From Moniliophthora roreri (lineage: Eukaryota; Basidiomycota; Agaricomycetes; Agaricales; Marasmiaceae), in assembly GCA_001466705.2 (NCBI GenBank), contig LATX02000123.1, positions 744,001 to 808,000 on the forward strand: DNA of 64,000 bases, read 5' to 3'. The notes under the pieces are model-generated. The model saw nothing but the letters and a program-made list of their open reading frames with translations. It was not told where the DNA came from and did no database searches. The position numbers were made by a program, and so were the translations under genes. This document shows, piece after piece, positions 10,377-22,195 of the stretch (positions are counted from its first letter, which is position 1; every line of letters starts with the position of its first letter).

Positions 10377-13300
10377 TACTGTTGCTGAGAAGTTCAAGGT
10401 CAAAAAAAACAATTTTCTCACAAAATTTTCTAAATTTTGCACCATGTCCCCCTTCTCAAAACTAACTTATGCCTTTTTTCTAGCTTTAATAGACATCAAT
10501 CTGAGTCTCTGAATTACTGTGGCTTGTATTGGAGATTCCAAGAGGTTCTGAGAGGTTCTAGGACTCTTGATTCAAGTGCCACAAGCTGCTAAGGTGCAAG
10601 CCCTGCTTTTTCTTTTCTGTTTTTTCTCTAACTTAATCATATACAGGTAATCTTCTCAAGTTCCCAAGAGCTTCTCACCCTTTCTTGGAACCCCATGAAA
10701 AAGCTTCCCAATTCCTTGATCACAGAAGTTTATCCAATTGGGATCATCAAGTCATCAGCTGAATCAACCTCTCCCCTAGTTAATCTATTATTATAACTCA
10801 TGAACACACTATGTGGCCATGACAATATCTAAAACAGACTTTAAAACTACCTAGAAACATGACTCAGTTCATAGTGCTGGCCAGATGAATATCATTCATC
10901 TCTATGTCCAACTTCTGTATTTATTTGATACTTTTATATACCCATGTGTTTTCTTAGTAGAAGCAAATATGTATTTTATAGTGCTTGAATACATCCAATA
11001 GTATATTAAGCACAGACACTAAAGTCTATGAAATCTATATTTTTCTCAACCAAGAGCCCCAGATCCTCCCAGAGCCTCTGATTAAAAATTACAATACTTA
11101 AGAGACTGTGTTTTGAAGCCAGAGGAGAGATATAGACCAGCCTTTGAGTATGAAGTGTAGATGCCAACACTGCAAGTGAAGCCAGGTGTTGACATCAGTG
11201 TTCCAACTGAGCAGCTAGTGGGCTGACTAAGCTAGTCTCATTTCTTTTAGCTCCTCTACCTGACACTTGGAACTGTCAGATTTTCAGCACCATCTACCTT
11301 CAAGATCTTGCTTTTATCTCTGTTTCTGAGTATTCTAGTTTTTAAATAATCCTTTCCAGAACTGCTCAATATGGAATCAAGTAAGACCACCATAGCTCAT
11401 GAAAGGAATGGGCAAGTCTATGAAGGCCCAATAGCTGCAGTTTCTCACTATTAAGCTGTGCATCCTCCTGTATCTATCTGGTACAGCACTGTCTAACCTC
11501 TGTTGGCCATTACCTTTGGCATGAGTATTCCCAACATGCTAATTTGTCTAAGATAAGACTAGTGGAAAACTACTCAAAAGATAACCTCCAAAAGTCTAAC
11601 TCAAGTTGTTGTGCAAGTGTGGATCAATGTGATCAGAGTTACTGCACTTAGAATGCCAACAAAACTCTTAGCTAGAATGATTCTCTCTTATTGAAGCAAT
11701 CTACTTCAAAGTGTTCACCTCCAGAGAAGAGTATATATGGGTTTTAAAAAGGGTTTATTCCAAACACACAAACACACACACAAGAACACAGTGCATGAAG
11801 CACAAAACACAAGAGCTACAGTCCCATATGAAGACTCAATAGTCAATATAGTCTGACTCTATGGAGTTCAAGACTTCTTTAAGACAACTACAGTATACAG
11901 TGTACTAGAAAAGGTTCTAGACCAGTCTCTACAAAGAGCTTAATCTCGGCCCAATTCCTTTGTTAAGACTCTAAGTGTGTCACAACCTGATACACACACA
12001 GGCTACACCCCAAAAGCCACCAGAACTTTTGGTGTAAAGTTATCTCTTAGAAAAGTGCCAAGTGCACTAAAGATGTTACTCTTTGTCTCTTACAACACAA
12101 GTTCATTATTAGATTTCTATCTCTCTGGAGTCACTTAGAACCAATCTTCAGAGCCTGAAGTGAGGAAGCAAAAATAGAATGGCACACAAAGTTATATACC
12201 AAACAAACTCTTTATGTATTTACAATCAGAGGAGGCAGAGTTACTTGAGTATGTATAAATATCTAGCCATCCTTATATATGGTTCACAGAATATATCTAC
12301 AGAAATTTACAAATAATGTCCAATAATTCAGGAAATAATAAATGAGTGACTGGGATGCTAAAAGAGGGAATATTTGGGTGTCATGAAGTCTAGCCACTAG
12401 GGTATCTGACCATATCCATGTGGGTATCTACTTCTCCAGTGGTCTAGGCTCTATAATTGGTATTTTCTCTTTTCTACATTGGGTATCTATGAGTAGATGG
12501 GAGTACCTGTCCTGTCTTCTTACAGCATTTCTCTTTCTAGCATCTACATGTTGGCAGAGGCCTAGATGCCAAAGTTTCTGAGGTTGGAACATGCCATTAC
12601 TGTCCCTATCTCCTTCAACAATGCATTCTATGTCTTTATTTAGGACTTCTAATCCCTTAGATATTTACTGTCTGTTTCTTTATATTGGTCTTTAAGTAGT
12701 AGCAGCCCTTTGAATGTGATTTTCTTCCCTTTAAGGTTGTTTAATACTTGATTATGTTATTTCATGTTGCTTCACTGTCTTCAAGCCCTTTATTAAGAGA
12801 TTGTCTGCTTTGACTTTGATCCACATATTGACTTTGAAGGATAATCATCCTTTGATTATTCCTGTTCTAAGTTATCTTTCTGTTTTGATGTCTCTTCTAA
12901 GTACCTCTGTACTGTTTGACTGCACATTGCACTTTGCAGATGTTATAGAAAGTTAAAATAAAAATGAAATTCCCATTAATAGCACTTTTTGAGACCTCAG
13001 TTAACTAGCCAATGCATTAATATAATCATAGTTAGGTTTCCTACATGCTTCAGGAGCAATCCACTTTGGATCTGATACATAGATAAGTCATTAGACACCT
13101 CTGTATAGTGTATCATATAGCTCTTTGTACTTTCCAATGCACTATAGCTTCTCTAAGGCAATGACTAGCAGACTGGGCTCACTCTAGTTCTTATTACCCA
13201 TTATCTCATATCATATTAAAGTGTTCTGATTCAAAAGTAATGTAAATTGAATAAAATTGAGTCTTTTCTAGGTTTGCCATATTAACAGTACCCACCTGCA

Positions 13301-14126
13301 TGATCTCTCCATGTTCCCAGCCAAGCTTCACTTGTCCTCAGCCCAACCACTAGCTCACTGTGTCCCTGAGACAGTCAGATCCACAATAGACAAAGTTGGA
13401 CCATGAGTAGGGAATATGGCAGGGGGGAGGGAAAAATTTTTTCAAGACATAAGGTTGAATTTTTTTTCAACAGCCATTCTGGTGAACCAACCAACCACTA
13501 CCTACCATATATGGAAGGCTATTCTCATAATGCCATCGCTTCTGAAAGATAGGAAGAAGGAAGTGCTGGACAAGCACTGGTCCTTCATTGACTATGTTCA
13601 GCATAATGCCTTGATAATGCCTACAGTGTACACCAGAGACAAAAAACATGATTTTAACTACAATTGAGCTTTCATTTCAAGAGGATAAGCAAGTTGTTCC
13701 AGACACCTGAGCTTCAAAGCAGCAAGTATGTGGGCAGTAGCAAAATTCAGGTCAGAATGTCATTGAAAAGGTGTAGTTCATTTTTTCTGGGTGCTATAGG
13801 TTGTGTAATAAGGCGCATTCAGTGCAACAGTACAATCTAGCAACCTTTAAACACCCCATGCACTTATTGGGTACTATGGAATCATTACTGGGCAGCAAAT
13901 TGACCTGGAATAGCAATAAAAAGAGGGTGTAGTGTTAGATATGAGTTGTTTTATCACAAGAAGGTCAGAAATATGACTCCGGTTGCTGAAAAGCTGTAAA
14001 GATTTGGCACCAAAAATTTTTTAAGCCGGCCATCAGGCAACCAGGCAACCGTCCCGGTGTTCCGGAACCACGGCGCAAAATTTTGAGAAAATCATTATTT
14101 TGACCTTGAACTTCTCGGCAATGGTA
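10377..14126. mobile_element. DNA transposon with ~60-bp TIRs, unclassified
   Basis: The left end (TACTGTTGCTGAGAAGTTC at 10377) and the reverse complement of the right end (TACCATTGCCGAGAAGTTC, ending at 14126) form imperfect inverted repeats of about 60 bp. They share AAGTTCAAGGTCAAAA and an ATTTTCTCA...AAATTTTG block. Flanks GGCATA (10371-10376) and GGCGTA (14127-14132) look like a 6-bp target duplication with one CpG decayed. The element splits the gene unit that is intact at 15995-18475. A 1.74-kb TAAT element (11540-13284) is nested inside. No transposase can be read; open frames are short. Confidence 0.65.
11540..13284 (+). mobile_element. TAAT...ATTA element, copy 1
   Basis: It begins TAATTTGTCTAAGATAAG and ends GTTTGCCATATTA, like the copies at 44543, 50941 and 53378. 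It contains an AC-rich microsatellite near 11764-11785. The flanks (ATGC and ACAG) do not form a clear target duplication here, so this copy may have recombined. It has no coding capacity. Confidence 0.8.
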
Positions 14127-14336
14127 GGCGTATTCAGCCTTGCAGTGATGGCCGCGAATTTTCCCGGCTACACTCGAATTTCAGTATACAAACCTGCTGC
14201 CATCACGTTGACAACCAACCCGGACCCGCCGTAGTCATTCACAGCAACCAATCAATGATAGTGATCTACGCTGCAGTCATATTTAATGGCCTTGGGAAGT
14301 GGTGGATGCTGCTCTTAACGTGCTCACTTGACTATT

Positions 14337-15597
14337 ATGAACACGATAGAGCTAATCCTTCTCGTGGTCAGTGTCATCTCGACAACGGCTGCAATACTGT
14401 GGGCTAGTGTGCTGGTCCGCTACAGAGCTCTTTACACTCCAATAACTGGAATTCAAGGTGGCGGTTCCGCGCTCGTTGGTAAACAGGTGTCCCAGATGTT
14501 CTGAAAGCTTTTGAACTGGATATTCTCAGGTCGGCCCCAAAGATATGGATTCTTTTCTTTGATGCGGAGAATATATCAGATCGAGGTAAGACAAGTTGAA
14601 CATATTCGCGTTCCATGCTAAATCGAACTGGCCAGGGCATGTCAGGAGTAGTCCTTAAAGGGCTCGGTAGGCTCTTACCATTCATTTGGGCAATGTCTGT
14701 TCTGTTCTCATTATCTCTTCAGTTCTCCGATTTTGTGACTGGTTCCTTAGTTTCGCGATCGCGGTAACCTACTTTTATATAAGAGAACGTGGGCTGTGGG
14801 ACTTCACGAAACCTGGGATTCTATTCTACTTCTTGACACCGAAATCAGATGCAAAAGATATCATTTTCCCGGTTCTCCTCACTATCCTCCGTCTACCATT
14901 TCATGTACTCATCGTGCGGTAAGCATTCTAGGTTATTGCTTGTCTATACTGTCTCATTAGTTGCAGTGCGACCACTACAAGATACATTTTATCCTATCGT
15001 CGACCAGCTGTGGCATTTAGGGTCCTACTGTCTCCCAAAGAGCGCAGAGCTCCATGGATGCTATTCGCTATTCCAGGCCTTTTTCTAGGATTCGTATTAC
15101 AGACAGTGATCCCCCTCGGCTTGACCAACTTATCCGGAAGACTGATGTACCCTCATTTCGACATTTGGCGTAATGCCCTTGATATACTGTTCGCACAGCT
15201 CTTGATTAGCTTGGGATCCACAGCACTTTGCGTCCCACTATACGTCGCTAATACAAGACTTGCAATGTCCGCTCAGTGTCCAACTCGGCAACCTCAACAA
15301 GATCAGGAAGCTGGAGATACTCAACTGTCGGAGCGAAGACTTTGGGATGCCCAGGAGGCGGAGTTGTTTGGTTTGGCGACGTACTGCAGGGAGGAAGAGG
15401 ATCCAATAGTGTACGTTCTACTATGCCTCATGTTAGGAAATGATTAATCACAGCATGTCTCCAGATTTAGAGGACACTTGCACAGTCCATACACTGGCCT
15501 AGTCGATTGCCTGGCCACGATTGAGAAGGAGGAAGGTGTCGGTACGCTATTTCGTGGTTGGGGTCTCTCAGTACTCGGTCTGTTCGTTTGTATGTAG
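14337..15597 (+). pseudogene. Mitochondrial-carrier-like protein, copy 1, nonsense mutation
   Basis: Tandem paralogue of the gene at 17202-18475 with the same exon layout; exon 1 is 249 nt in both. Codon 56 is TGA (14502-14504) where copy 2 has GGA, so translation from the family start ends early. The rest is well kept: SGRPQRYGFFSLMRRIYQIE, a 56-nt intron starting GTAGGC, then GLFLGFVLQTVIPLG, LGSTALCVPLYVANTRLAM and the carrier-type end PYTGLVDCLATIEKEEGVG with LFRGWGLSVLG. The open downstream frames suggest recent inactivation. Expression from an internal start is possible but unsupported. Confidence 0.8.
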
Positions 15598-15994
15598 TGT
15601 TTATGATCACGCCATACTTTAGTAAATGTAACTCTCGATGAAGTCTCTGAACATAAATAAAATCCACCCCAAACTCCCCAAGTTTCTATTCCGAGCACTT
15701 GGGCCGCATCTATCTATCGATCTATCCTGCCAAAACCGGCCGTCAAGCGCATGGGCAATATAGCATTGCCAGCACTCTGCTCTCATCCTCTCAATTGATT
15801 CCTCAGAAACTCTTACTCAGTAATCCACTCTCAGCAATCGCCTCCTCTAAAGTTCTCACGAACGCAATATTATAATAACCAAGATTACCCTGATCCAGGA
15901 CTGCGTTCAAACCTACTGGCCGCCCATATCCTAGATGTTTCAAGTTTTCGATATAAAATGGCTAGCAATCCTGCAATAAACCTCATTGTAACTC

Positions 15995-16771
15995 ATGGCA
16001 AAAATCGTGGAGGTCGTCTCCTTCCCTGCCTCAACTGCATATCTTGAGAACCCTCTCAAGTATGCCGAATCGGCGTATGCACGAGGTGCCAGGATACCAT
16101 CGGTGAGCTCATTAATGAAAACTTTTCAGTAGTCGATTCTGATAATAATATTACAGAGCTTTCAACGGCGTTGAAGTCGAGGATAAAGGAACAGGCTGGG
16201 TTCTGGTCGGTGCGTATTAATGAGTCTCCCTCCCTGCCGCAGTCGATGATTGTCAATAACACAAGGCTGGGAAAGCATCGAGCATCACATCCGAATGAAT
16301 GATCACCCTAATCATCCAGCCATACTTGCCGACTTTTTTCAAGCATGTGTCGGTACACCTACCATCGTTCACGTCGAAACCGATGGAAACTTCAAGCCTT
16401 TCGAACATCCGGTCCTACAGCTTGTAAACATCAAATTGAAAAACCTAGAGAACAAAGATAGACTGGAGACTCTGCTGGAGAAAATAAAGGTTCGATATAC
16501 GGGAAGATCAACGTGGGGGGGTGTGAAAGAAGAAGCGGGAGCATACAAGTTATTCACTGGATGGCAGACCGTAGAGGTTGGTTTTTGTACTCGCATGTTC
16601 ACGGAGTGGATCTCACGATATCTTTAGGAGCATTTGAATGCGATGAAGATGGATGATACAGAAGGAGCTGCCGATGGAAAGGCACTGACCGAGTTGACGG
16701 AATTCACCATTGTTCATGTCCCACTGCATACTCCTAACCAGGAATGGGCCCACAGGCTTCCGTATGCGTGA
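15995..16771 (+). CDS. Dimeric alpha-beta-barrel (ABM-like) protein
   Basis: A small cytosolic-type protein with two ferredoxin-like halves, as in antibiotic-biosynthesis-monooxygenase or stress-response barrel proteins. Half one contains GTGWVLVGWESIEHHIRMNDHP, half two YKLFTGWQTVEEHLNAMKMDD followed by EFTIVHVPL. Exon boundaries are clear at 16209/16266 and 16576/16628, with the stop at 16769. The exon 1-2 junction between about 16070 and 16157 is uncertain: a GTATGC or GTGCCA donor gives the right frame, while the obvious GTGAGC does not. No catalytic residues are assigned; many relatives have no known substrate. Its C-terminal end is repeated as a stump at 10045. Confidence 0.7.
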
Positions 16772-17201
16772 CTTGTGAATCCAGGCCAAATGTGTGATAT
16801 ATCTTTTCCTTAGTTCTGTCTCCCATTCCTTATTGCTGATCGAAATCCTGTCTTGCTATGCAGGTCATTTGTGTAATACTATTATGCGTTAACGAGTTTG
16901 TGCGCGAGAGCGAAAAGCTTTCTCGCTTGATTCTAGTTGAGATCGACCTGACGCGCTCACTTTGACATTAATGTTGAACTTGCGATTTTTTTGGTGAGAG
17001 GCTGTGGCATGTTCTTCGCAGAATTACAATGCATCGCTATACCACCATCACGTTGACAACCATCCCGCGCTACAGTCATTCATTCATTCATTCAGTGATA
17101 GTAATCTACGCACTACTCATACTTAACACCCTCGGGAAGTGGTGCATTCCGCCTACAAAACCTCACCCCTTCACGCTCTCAACATGCTCATTCGACCGAT
17201 T

Positions 17202-18475
17202 ATGAATGACACAGAGCTAACCATTCTCGTAGTCTCTGTCATCTCAATATCAGCTACAATGCCATGGGCCAGTGTACTGATCCGCTACAGAGCTCTGTAC
17301 ACTCCAACAACCGGAGTTCAAGACGGCGATTTCACGCTCGCTGGTGAGCAAACATCCTCAATTTTGGGAAGGCTCTTGAGCTGGATATCCTCAGGTCGGC
17401 CTCGACGATATAAGTTCATTTCCCTGATGTGGAGAATATATCAGATTGAGGCAAATCAAGTTGAACATATTCACGTTCCATACTAATTCGATTGAACCGG
17501 CCAGGGAATATCGGGAGTAATCCTTAAAGGGCTCGGTAGGCTATCACCATTCATTTGAGCAATGCGTATTCTCATCTTCTCTTCAGTTCTCCGGTCTTGC
17601 GAATGGTCCCTCAGTTTTACGGTTGCGGCAATCTACTTCCATCTAACAAAACCCAAACGCGCGTCGTGGGATTTCACGAAACCCGGGCTCTTACTCTATC
17701 TCATGGCACCAGTTTTTAGTGTACAAGACATCATTTTCCTGGTCTCCTTCACTATCCTTCTCCGTTTACCGTTCTATGTACTCGTCGTGCGGTAAGCATT
17801 CCAGGTGATTGGTCGTCTATACTCATCTCATTAGTCGCAGTGCAACTACCACGAGATATATTTTATCCTATCGTAAACCAGTTGTGGCGTTAAGGATTCT
17901 ACTATCCCCTATGGAACGCAGAGCTCCATGGTTGCTATTCGCTATCCCAGGCCTTTTCCTTGGTTTCCTATTGCAGACGGTGATTCCCCTCGGCCTGACT
18001 ATCTTATCCGGAAGGTTGCTCTATCCCCATCTCGATATTTGGAATCACTTTATCGATATATACCTCGCGCAAATCTTGATTAGCCTGGGATCCACAGCGC
18101 TTTGCGTCCCGCTATACGTCGCTAATACAAGACTTGCAATGTCCGCTCAGTGCCCAACTCGGCAGTCTCAGCGACAAGATCAGGAAGTTGGAAGTACTCA
18201 GCTGTCGGAGCGAAGACTTTGGGATGCTCAGGAAGCAAATTTGGTTGGTTTGGCGGCGTACTGCAGGGAAGAAGAAGATCCAATAGTGTATGTTCCGTTA
18301 TGCCCTCGTGTTAGGAAGCGGCTGATCACGATATGTCTCCAGGTTTAGAGGGCATCTGCACAATCCATACACCGGCCTGGTTGACTGTCTTGCCACTATT
18401 GTGAAGGAGGAAGGTCTCGGTACGCTATTTTGTGGTTGGGGTCTCTCGGTCCTCGGTCAGTTCGCTTGTATCTAG
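17202..18475 (+). CDS. Mitochondrial-carrier-like membrane protein, copy 2
   Basis: Five exons, 17202-17450, 17505-17535, 17587-17791, 17841-18287 and 18343-18475, sum to 355 codons. The protein has an N-terminal membrane segment (LTILVVSVISISATMPW), further hydrophobic stretches (FAIPGLFLGFLLQTVIPLG, and one near STALCVPLYVANTRLAM) and one solute-carrier repeat signature, PYTGLVDCLATIVKEEG then LFCGWGLSVLG. It resembles basidiomycete proteins annotated as mitochondrial carrier-like, with degenerate repeats, so transport activity is only inferred. The donor after exon 1 is GC (GCAAAT) where copy 1 has GTAAGA; a GTTGAA donor 9 nt later also keeps the frame. An apparent TGA near 17557 lies in the 51-nt second intron. 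Confidence 0.75.
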
Positions 18476-18554
18476 TACCTGGTAAATTGGTTTACCGGGG
18501 TGTTTTACTGTACACAGATATTGTTTGTATTATACATTAAGTTTTTCCAAAGAC

Positions 18555-21149
18555 CTAGAAAGCGACCATCGAAACCAACCCATCAGTTTCCCGCTCCCAA
18601 CACCTGTGCTTACTGATCTCGCATGCGAAGTTGGATGCGAACCCCTTCGGGCCCGGTGCGATTTTTAGTGCATCGGTGATAGCTGAAGACACGCCATAGC
18701 TTCCGGTAGTAACTACACCATAAGAAGTTGTGACCTCGTCAGTGTTGTCGGGCGCGAATTTCAATTCTGAAAGGCCCAACGCATGCTTAATGAATGCGGC
18801 ACCTAAAAATTTCGGATAAGTTACAGTAATGCTTCATAATGTACGCTAGCTTACCTTCACCTATAGCTCCGATGGCCTTACAATGTCCGAAGGCCTCCCG
18901 TACCCAGTGGACTGTCCTCCCGTTCTTGGCGAGTGTTTTAGCATGCTCGGCTCCCGAAGGAATGAACAAAGCATCAAACATCGTTGACCTCATACCCTCA
19001 TAATGATGGTCAACGTCAATGCCTTCTCCCGTTCCAATAGACTGCCCTTCAGGGTAAACCTTGCCGCGACGAGGTCCAATGACGAAGTTGACTGCACTAG
19101 CGCTAGCGAGCGCAGCACGGACCGCCATAACCTCCTTCGAGCTAAACCCATCCGCGACAAGAATCGCAATCCGACGAGATTTGATAGTTGGTGTCTTGGG
19201 TAGGTAGTATTGCTGAGAGAGGGTAGGTGTGCCCTGACCGTGATTCGAACGTGCAGACTTTTCGGGAATCACACCGCCAACATTGATAGCGACTTGTTTG
19301 GCGAGCTCGAAGTCGATATTGTTCAGAATCTGAGTGTAAGTCTTGTATACGACAGGGTCGTTACAATGATCAAGCTCAAAAGAGATGGCATTGATAAGAT
19401 GTGCCTTCTCGTGCGGGGCAAGGGAATTGTAGAAAAGTTGAGCTTGGTTGTAGTGTTCTTGGAACTTGGAGCCGCGAACTCTCTGCTTCATACTAGCGAC
19501 TTTTTGCTTGTGCCTAGCGAAAAGAAATTTCAAGTTTAACGTGATTGGAGGAATGTGTAGCCACATACTCTGCATATCCACCTTCGTTGACTGGAACAGG
19601 GTGACCCTCGCCCTTGCGGTTTGGCCAGTAGTTGACGTTACTCTTGTGTATACGATGTTGCTTGGACCCATCTCGGTTGTGGTTCATTACAGGACAGACT
19701 GGTCGATTAATAGGAATCTTCAGACACAGCATCAAAAACAGCCGCAGATTAATACAACAGTTGGCTATACCTGTTCCCAGTTGATACCCAGACGTGTAAT
19801 CTGCGTATCGAAGTACGAGAAGTTGCGGCCTTGCAGGAGAGGATCGTCACTGAACCCAATGCCAGGTACGACGTGTGAGGTGCAGAATGCAACTTGCTCG
19901 ACCTCTGGGAAAAATTCATCAATTGGCCGATTCAACACGAGCTCCCCAATCTCCTGCAAAGGTACCAACTCCTCCGGCCAGACCTTGGTCGCATCCAAGA
20001 TGTCAAAATCGAAGTTGTGCTCATCCTTCTCGGGTATGACCTGGATTCCAAACGTCCATTTTGCTGGAGCGCCGTTGGTGAGAGCCTCTTCAAGGTCTTT
20101 ACGGTGGAAGTCTACGCGCAAAGGTGAGTTTCAAACAAACAGAATTGTTACTTTCATGCGTGCCTGGATCCTGTCCACAAATTTTGAGGGCCTCGTCCCA
20201 AGTAAAACTATGAACACCGAGCTCAGGAATAAAATGGAACTTGACAAAGTGTCGTTCCTCAGCGGCGTTCAAGAGTGTGTACGTGTTGACACCAAAACCT
20301 TGCATCATTCGGTACGAGCGAGGGATACCTCTATCGGACATGACCCACATCACCATGTGAGCCGCTGAACAGATCGTCAGGTATGAAAGGGTGAACATGA
20401 AAGTTAAATTGACGCACACTCGGGTTGAAGACCGACAAAGTCCCAAAAGTTGTTGTGCGCACTTTGACCTTGGGGGACTTCATTGTGGGGCTCGGGTTTC
20501 ACAGCATGCACGATATCCGGAAACTTGATAGCATCTTGTATGAAGAATACAGGAATGTCGTTACCGACAATATCCCAATTCCCCTCCTCGGTATACATCT
20601 TCACGGCAAAGCCACGGACATCTCGAACGGTGTCCTATAAGAACATTCAGTTAAATCATGAAAATCGACAAGGTTGGAGATTGTACAGCTTACCGCACTT
20701 CCTCTCGAGCCCTGCACCGTACTAAAGCGCACAAAGACGGGTGTTGTTCTCGATGCATCGGTTAGCACAGGCGCATAAGTGTACTTGGATGCTCGGTCAT
20801 CAAAAACCTTGAAATAACCATGAACACCAGCACCACGAGCATGGACTACACGCTCTGGGATACGTTCATGGTCAAAACGATGGATTTTTTCGCGAGCAAT
20901 CTGGTCTTCCAACAAGGAAGGTCCAGCAGTATTGTCTGCTGCCTTAAGCCTATTGAAGGGTCAATTGCCAATTTCTTGATATGGGCCTAGATAACGCAGG
21001 ACTCACCAATTATCGGTGTCTGAAATAGCCACCCCATGATCTGTGGTCAGCCCCGATTTCGTAGATGGTTCGATAAGGTCGCGTTGGAGGTCCGCGATCT
21101 TGCGAGTGTTGGTAGCTGAGGTTATTGCCTGCTTGACAGCCGAGGTCAT
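18555..21149 (-). CDS. Large-subunit catalase
   Basis: Heme catalase that breaks down hydrogen peroxide. Eight exons close in frame to 740 aa: 21149-21007, 20949-20694, 20634-20418, 20364-20152, 20111-19771, 19717-19565, 19506-18855 and 18802-18555. Visible marks are the catalytic His region ([18 protein letters not shown]), [20 protein letters not shown], the heme-ligand stretch [28 protein letters not shown] and [11 protein letters not shown]. After about residue 570 comes the DJ-1/GATase-like C-terminal domain of large (clade 2) catalases: [20 protein letters not shown], then [14 protein letters not shown]. The length is normal for this class. There is no signal peptide. The exon 4-5 junction gives Asn between HE and FHRKD. 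A perfect hairpin lies about 220 bp upstream. Confidence 0.95.
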
Positions 21150-22195
21150 CTTTGGAGAAAAATGCTGCGTTCTAATGTGTCCGAATGCCCTTTATACGCC
21201 TGCAAACTTTCAGAGGTCGTACTTTGAGCCGTCATTATCTGGTAAAGAGAAATTTGAGAACGTCAGAGGTGACGGTGGACCTGATGAAAATAGAGGTGAG
21301 CGTGATCGCGCCAACCCTTGGGAGCCAATCAGGCTCTGATCAGGCTACGGGGGTTTAGCGATGCGTCGCTGGCCATGAGATTTCTTCTTGAAATCTCATG
21401 GCCAGCTCGAGGAAGTCGTCACAGAATACGAAATGTCCCATCAAGCTGCATCGTCATGATCGTCCGCTGAATGCTGAAGCGCCAGCGCCGGTACTGCATT
21501 TAGCTAGGTTAATATTGAAAAGCAGATGAAGCTGAAAATAAGAAGTCGGATTCGGGGAGAGACCTGAAGATGGATCAAAATAAGGTTTTCCTTGCTGACT
21601 GCAGATAATTGGAGTATACTGCAAAGGTCTTCCCCCTCTGATTCTACCATCTAGGAATGATTTGATTTCAGCGAAGAACCAGTGATGCTAATGTCCTGTG
21701 ATACTGGTTCAATTGCCTTCAAGGGGAAGAGATTAGTCCCTCGATATCCTCTTCTATCCGTTCGTTCATCATCAATTACACACAAGGCAGAATGGGATAT
21801 GCAGACTGGTGATGTCTTGAGGACTATCGCGGGTAGGGTACCCAAGGTGAGTTACATGATTCCAGCAAAGGTGAGACAGACGTGCTCAGCTCGGTAACGA
21901 ACCAGATTGCACTTGGGCGCCAGCACCGTAACGACAATGGTGCAAGCTGAGACTCCGAGCCTACCTTAGCGCCAGATCCGGGCCCTGGGGTATCTGAATT
22001 GTCCTTATGAAAAAAAGCACTGTAGCAGGAAGGATACAGCGGCCATGACTTGCATGCATTTTGCTAAATCAGTACACGTTCGAGCATGTGCCATCGGACA
22101 TCTTGACGCACGGACCACACGCGTCACAACTGGCAAAGTCAAAAAGGAAATCCTCAGGCTGCTTGTCTAGTACATCTACCTTCTCCTCGACTAGG
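21150..22195. promoter_or_regulatory. Divergent intergenic region between catalase and PLC
   Basis: About 1 kb separating the catalase and phospholipase starts. No coding frame is convincing. Apart from the hairpin at 21368-21406 I see no defined element. Confidence 0.4.
21368..21406. repeat. Perfect 17-bp inverted repeat, 5-nt loop
   Basis: The arm GCTGGCCATGAGATTTC (21368-21384) is followed by TTCTT and then its exact reverse complement (21390-21406). It lies upstream of the catalase. It is not followed by a T-run and it may be an operator-like palindrome, a small hairpin RNA precursor or a transposon footprint. Confidence 0.8.

Noticed and set aside
11764..11785. AC-repeat as a CRISPR or structured array
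   Set aside because: It is a simple microsatellite inside a TAAT element. No CRISPR, rRNA or clear tRNA was seen anywhere in the window.
17555..17557. TGA in carrier-like copy 2
   Set aside because: It falls in a 51-nt intron (GTAGGC...CTTCAG) that is also present, as 56 nt, in copy 1.
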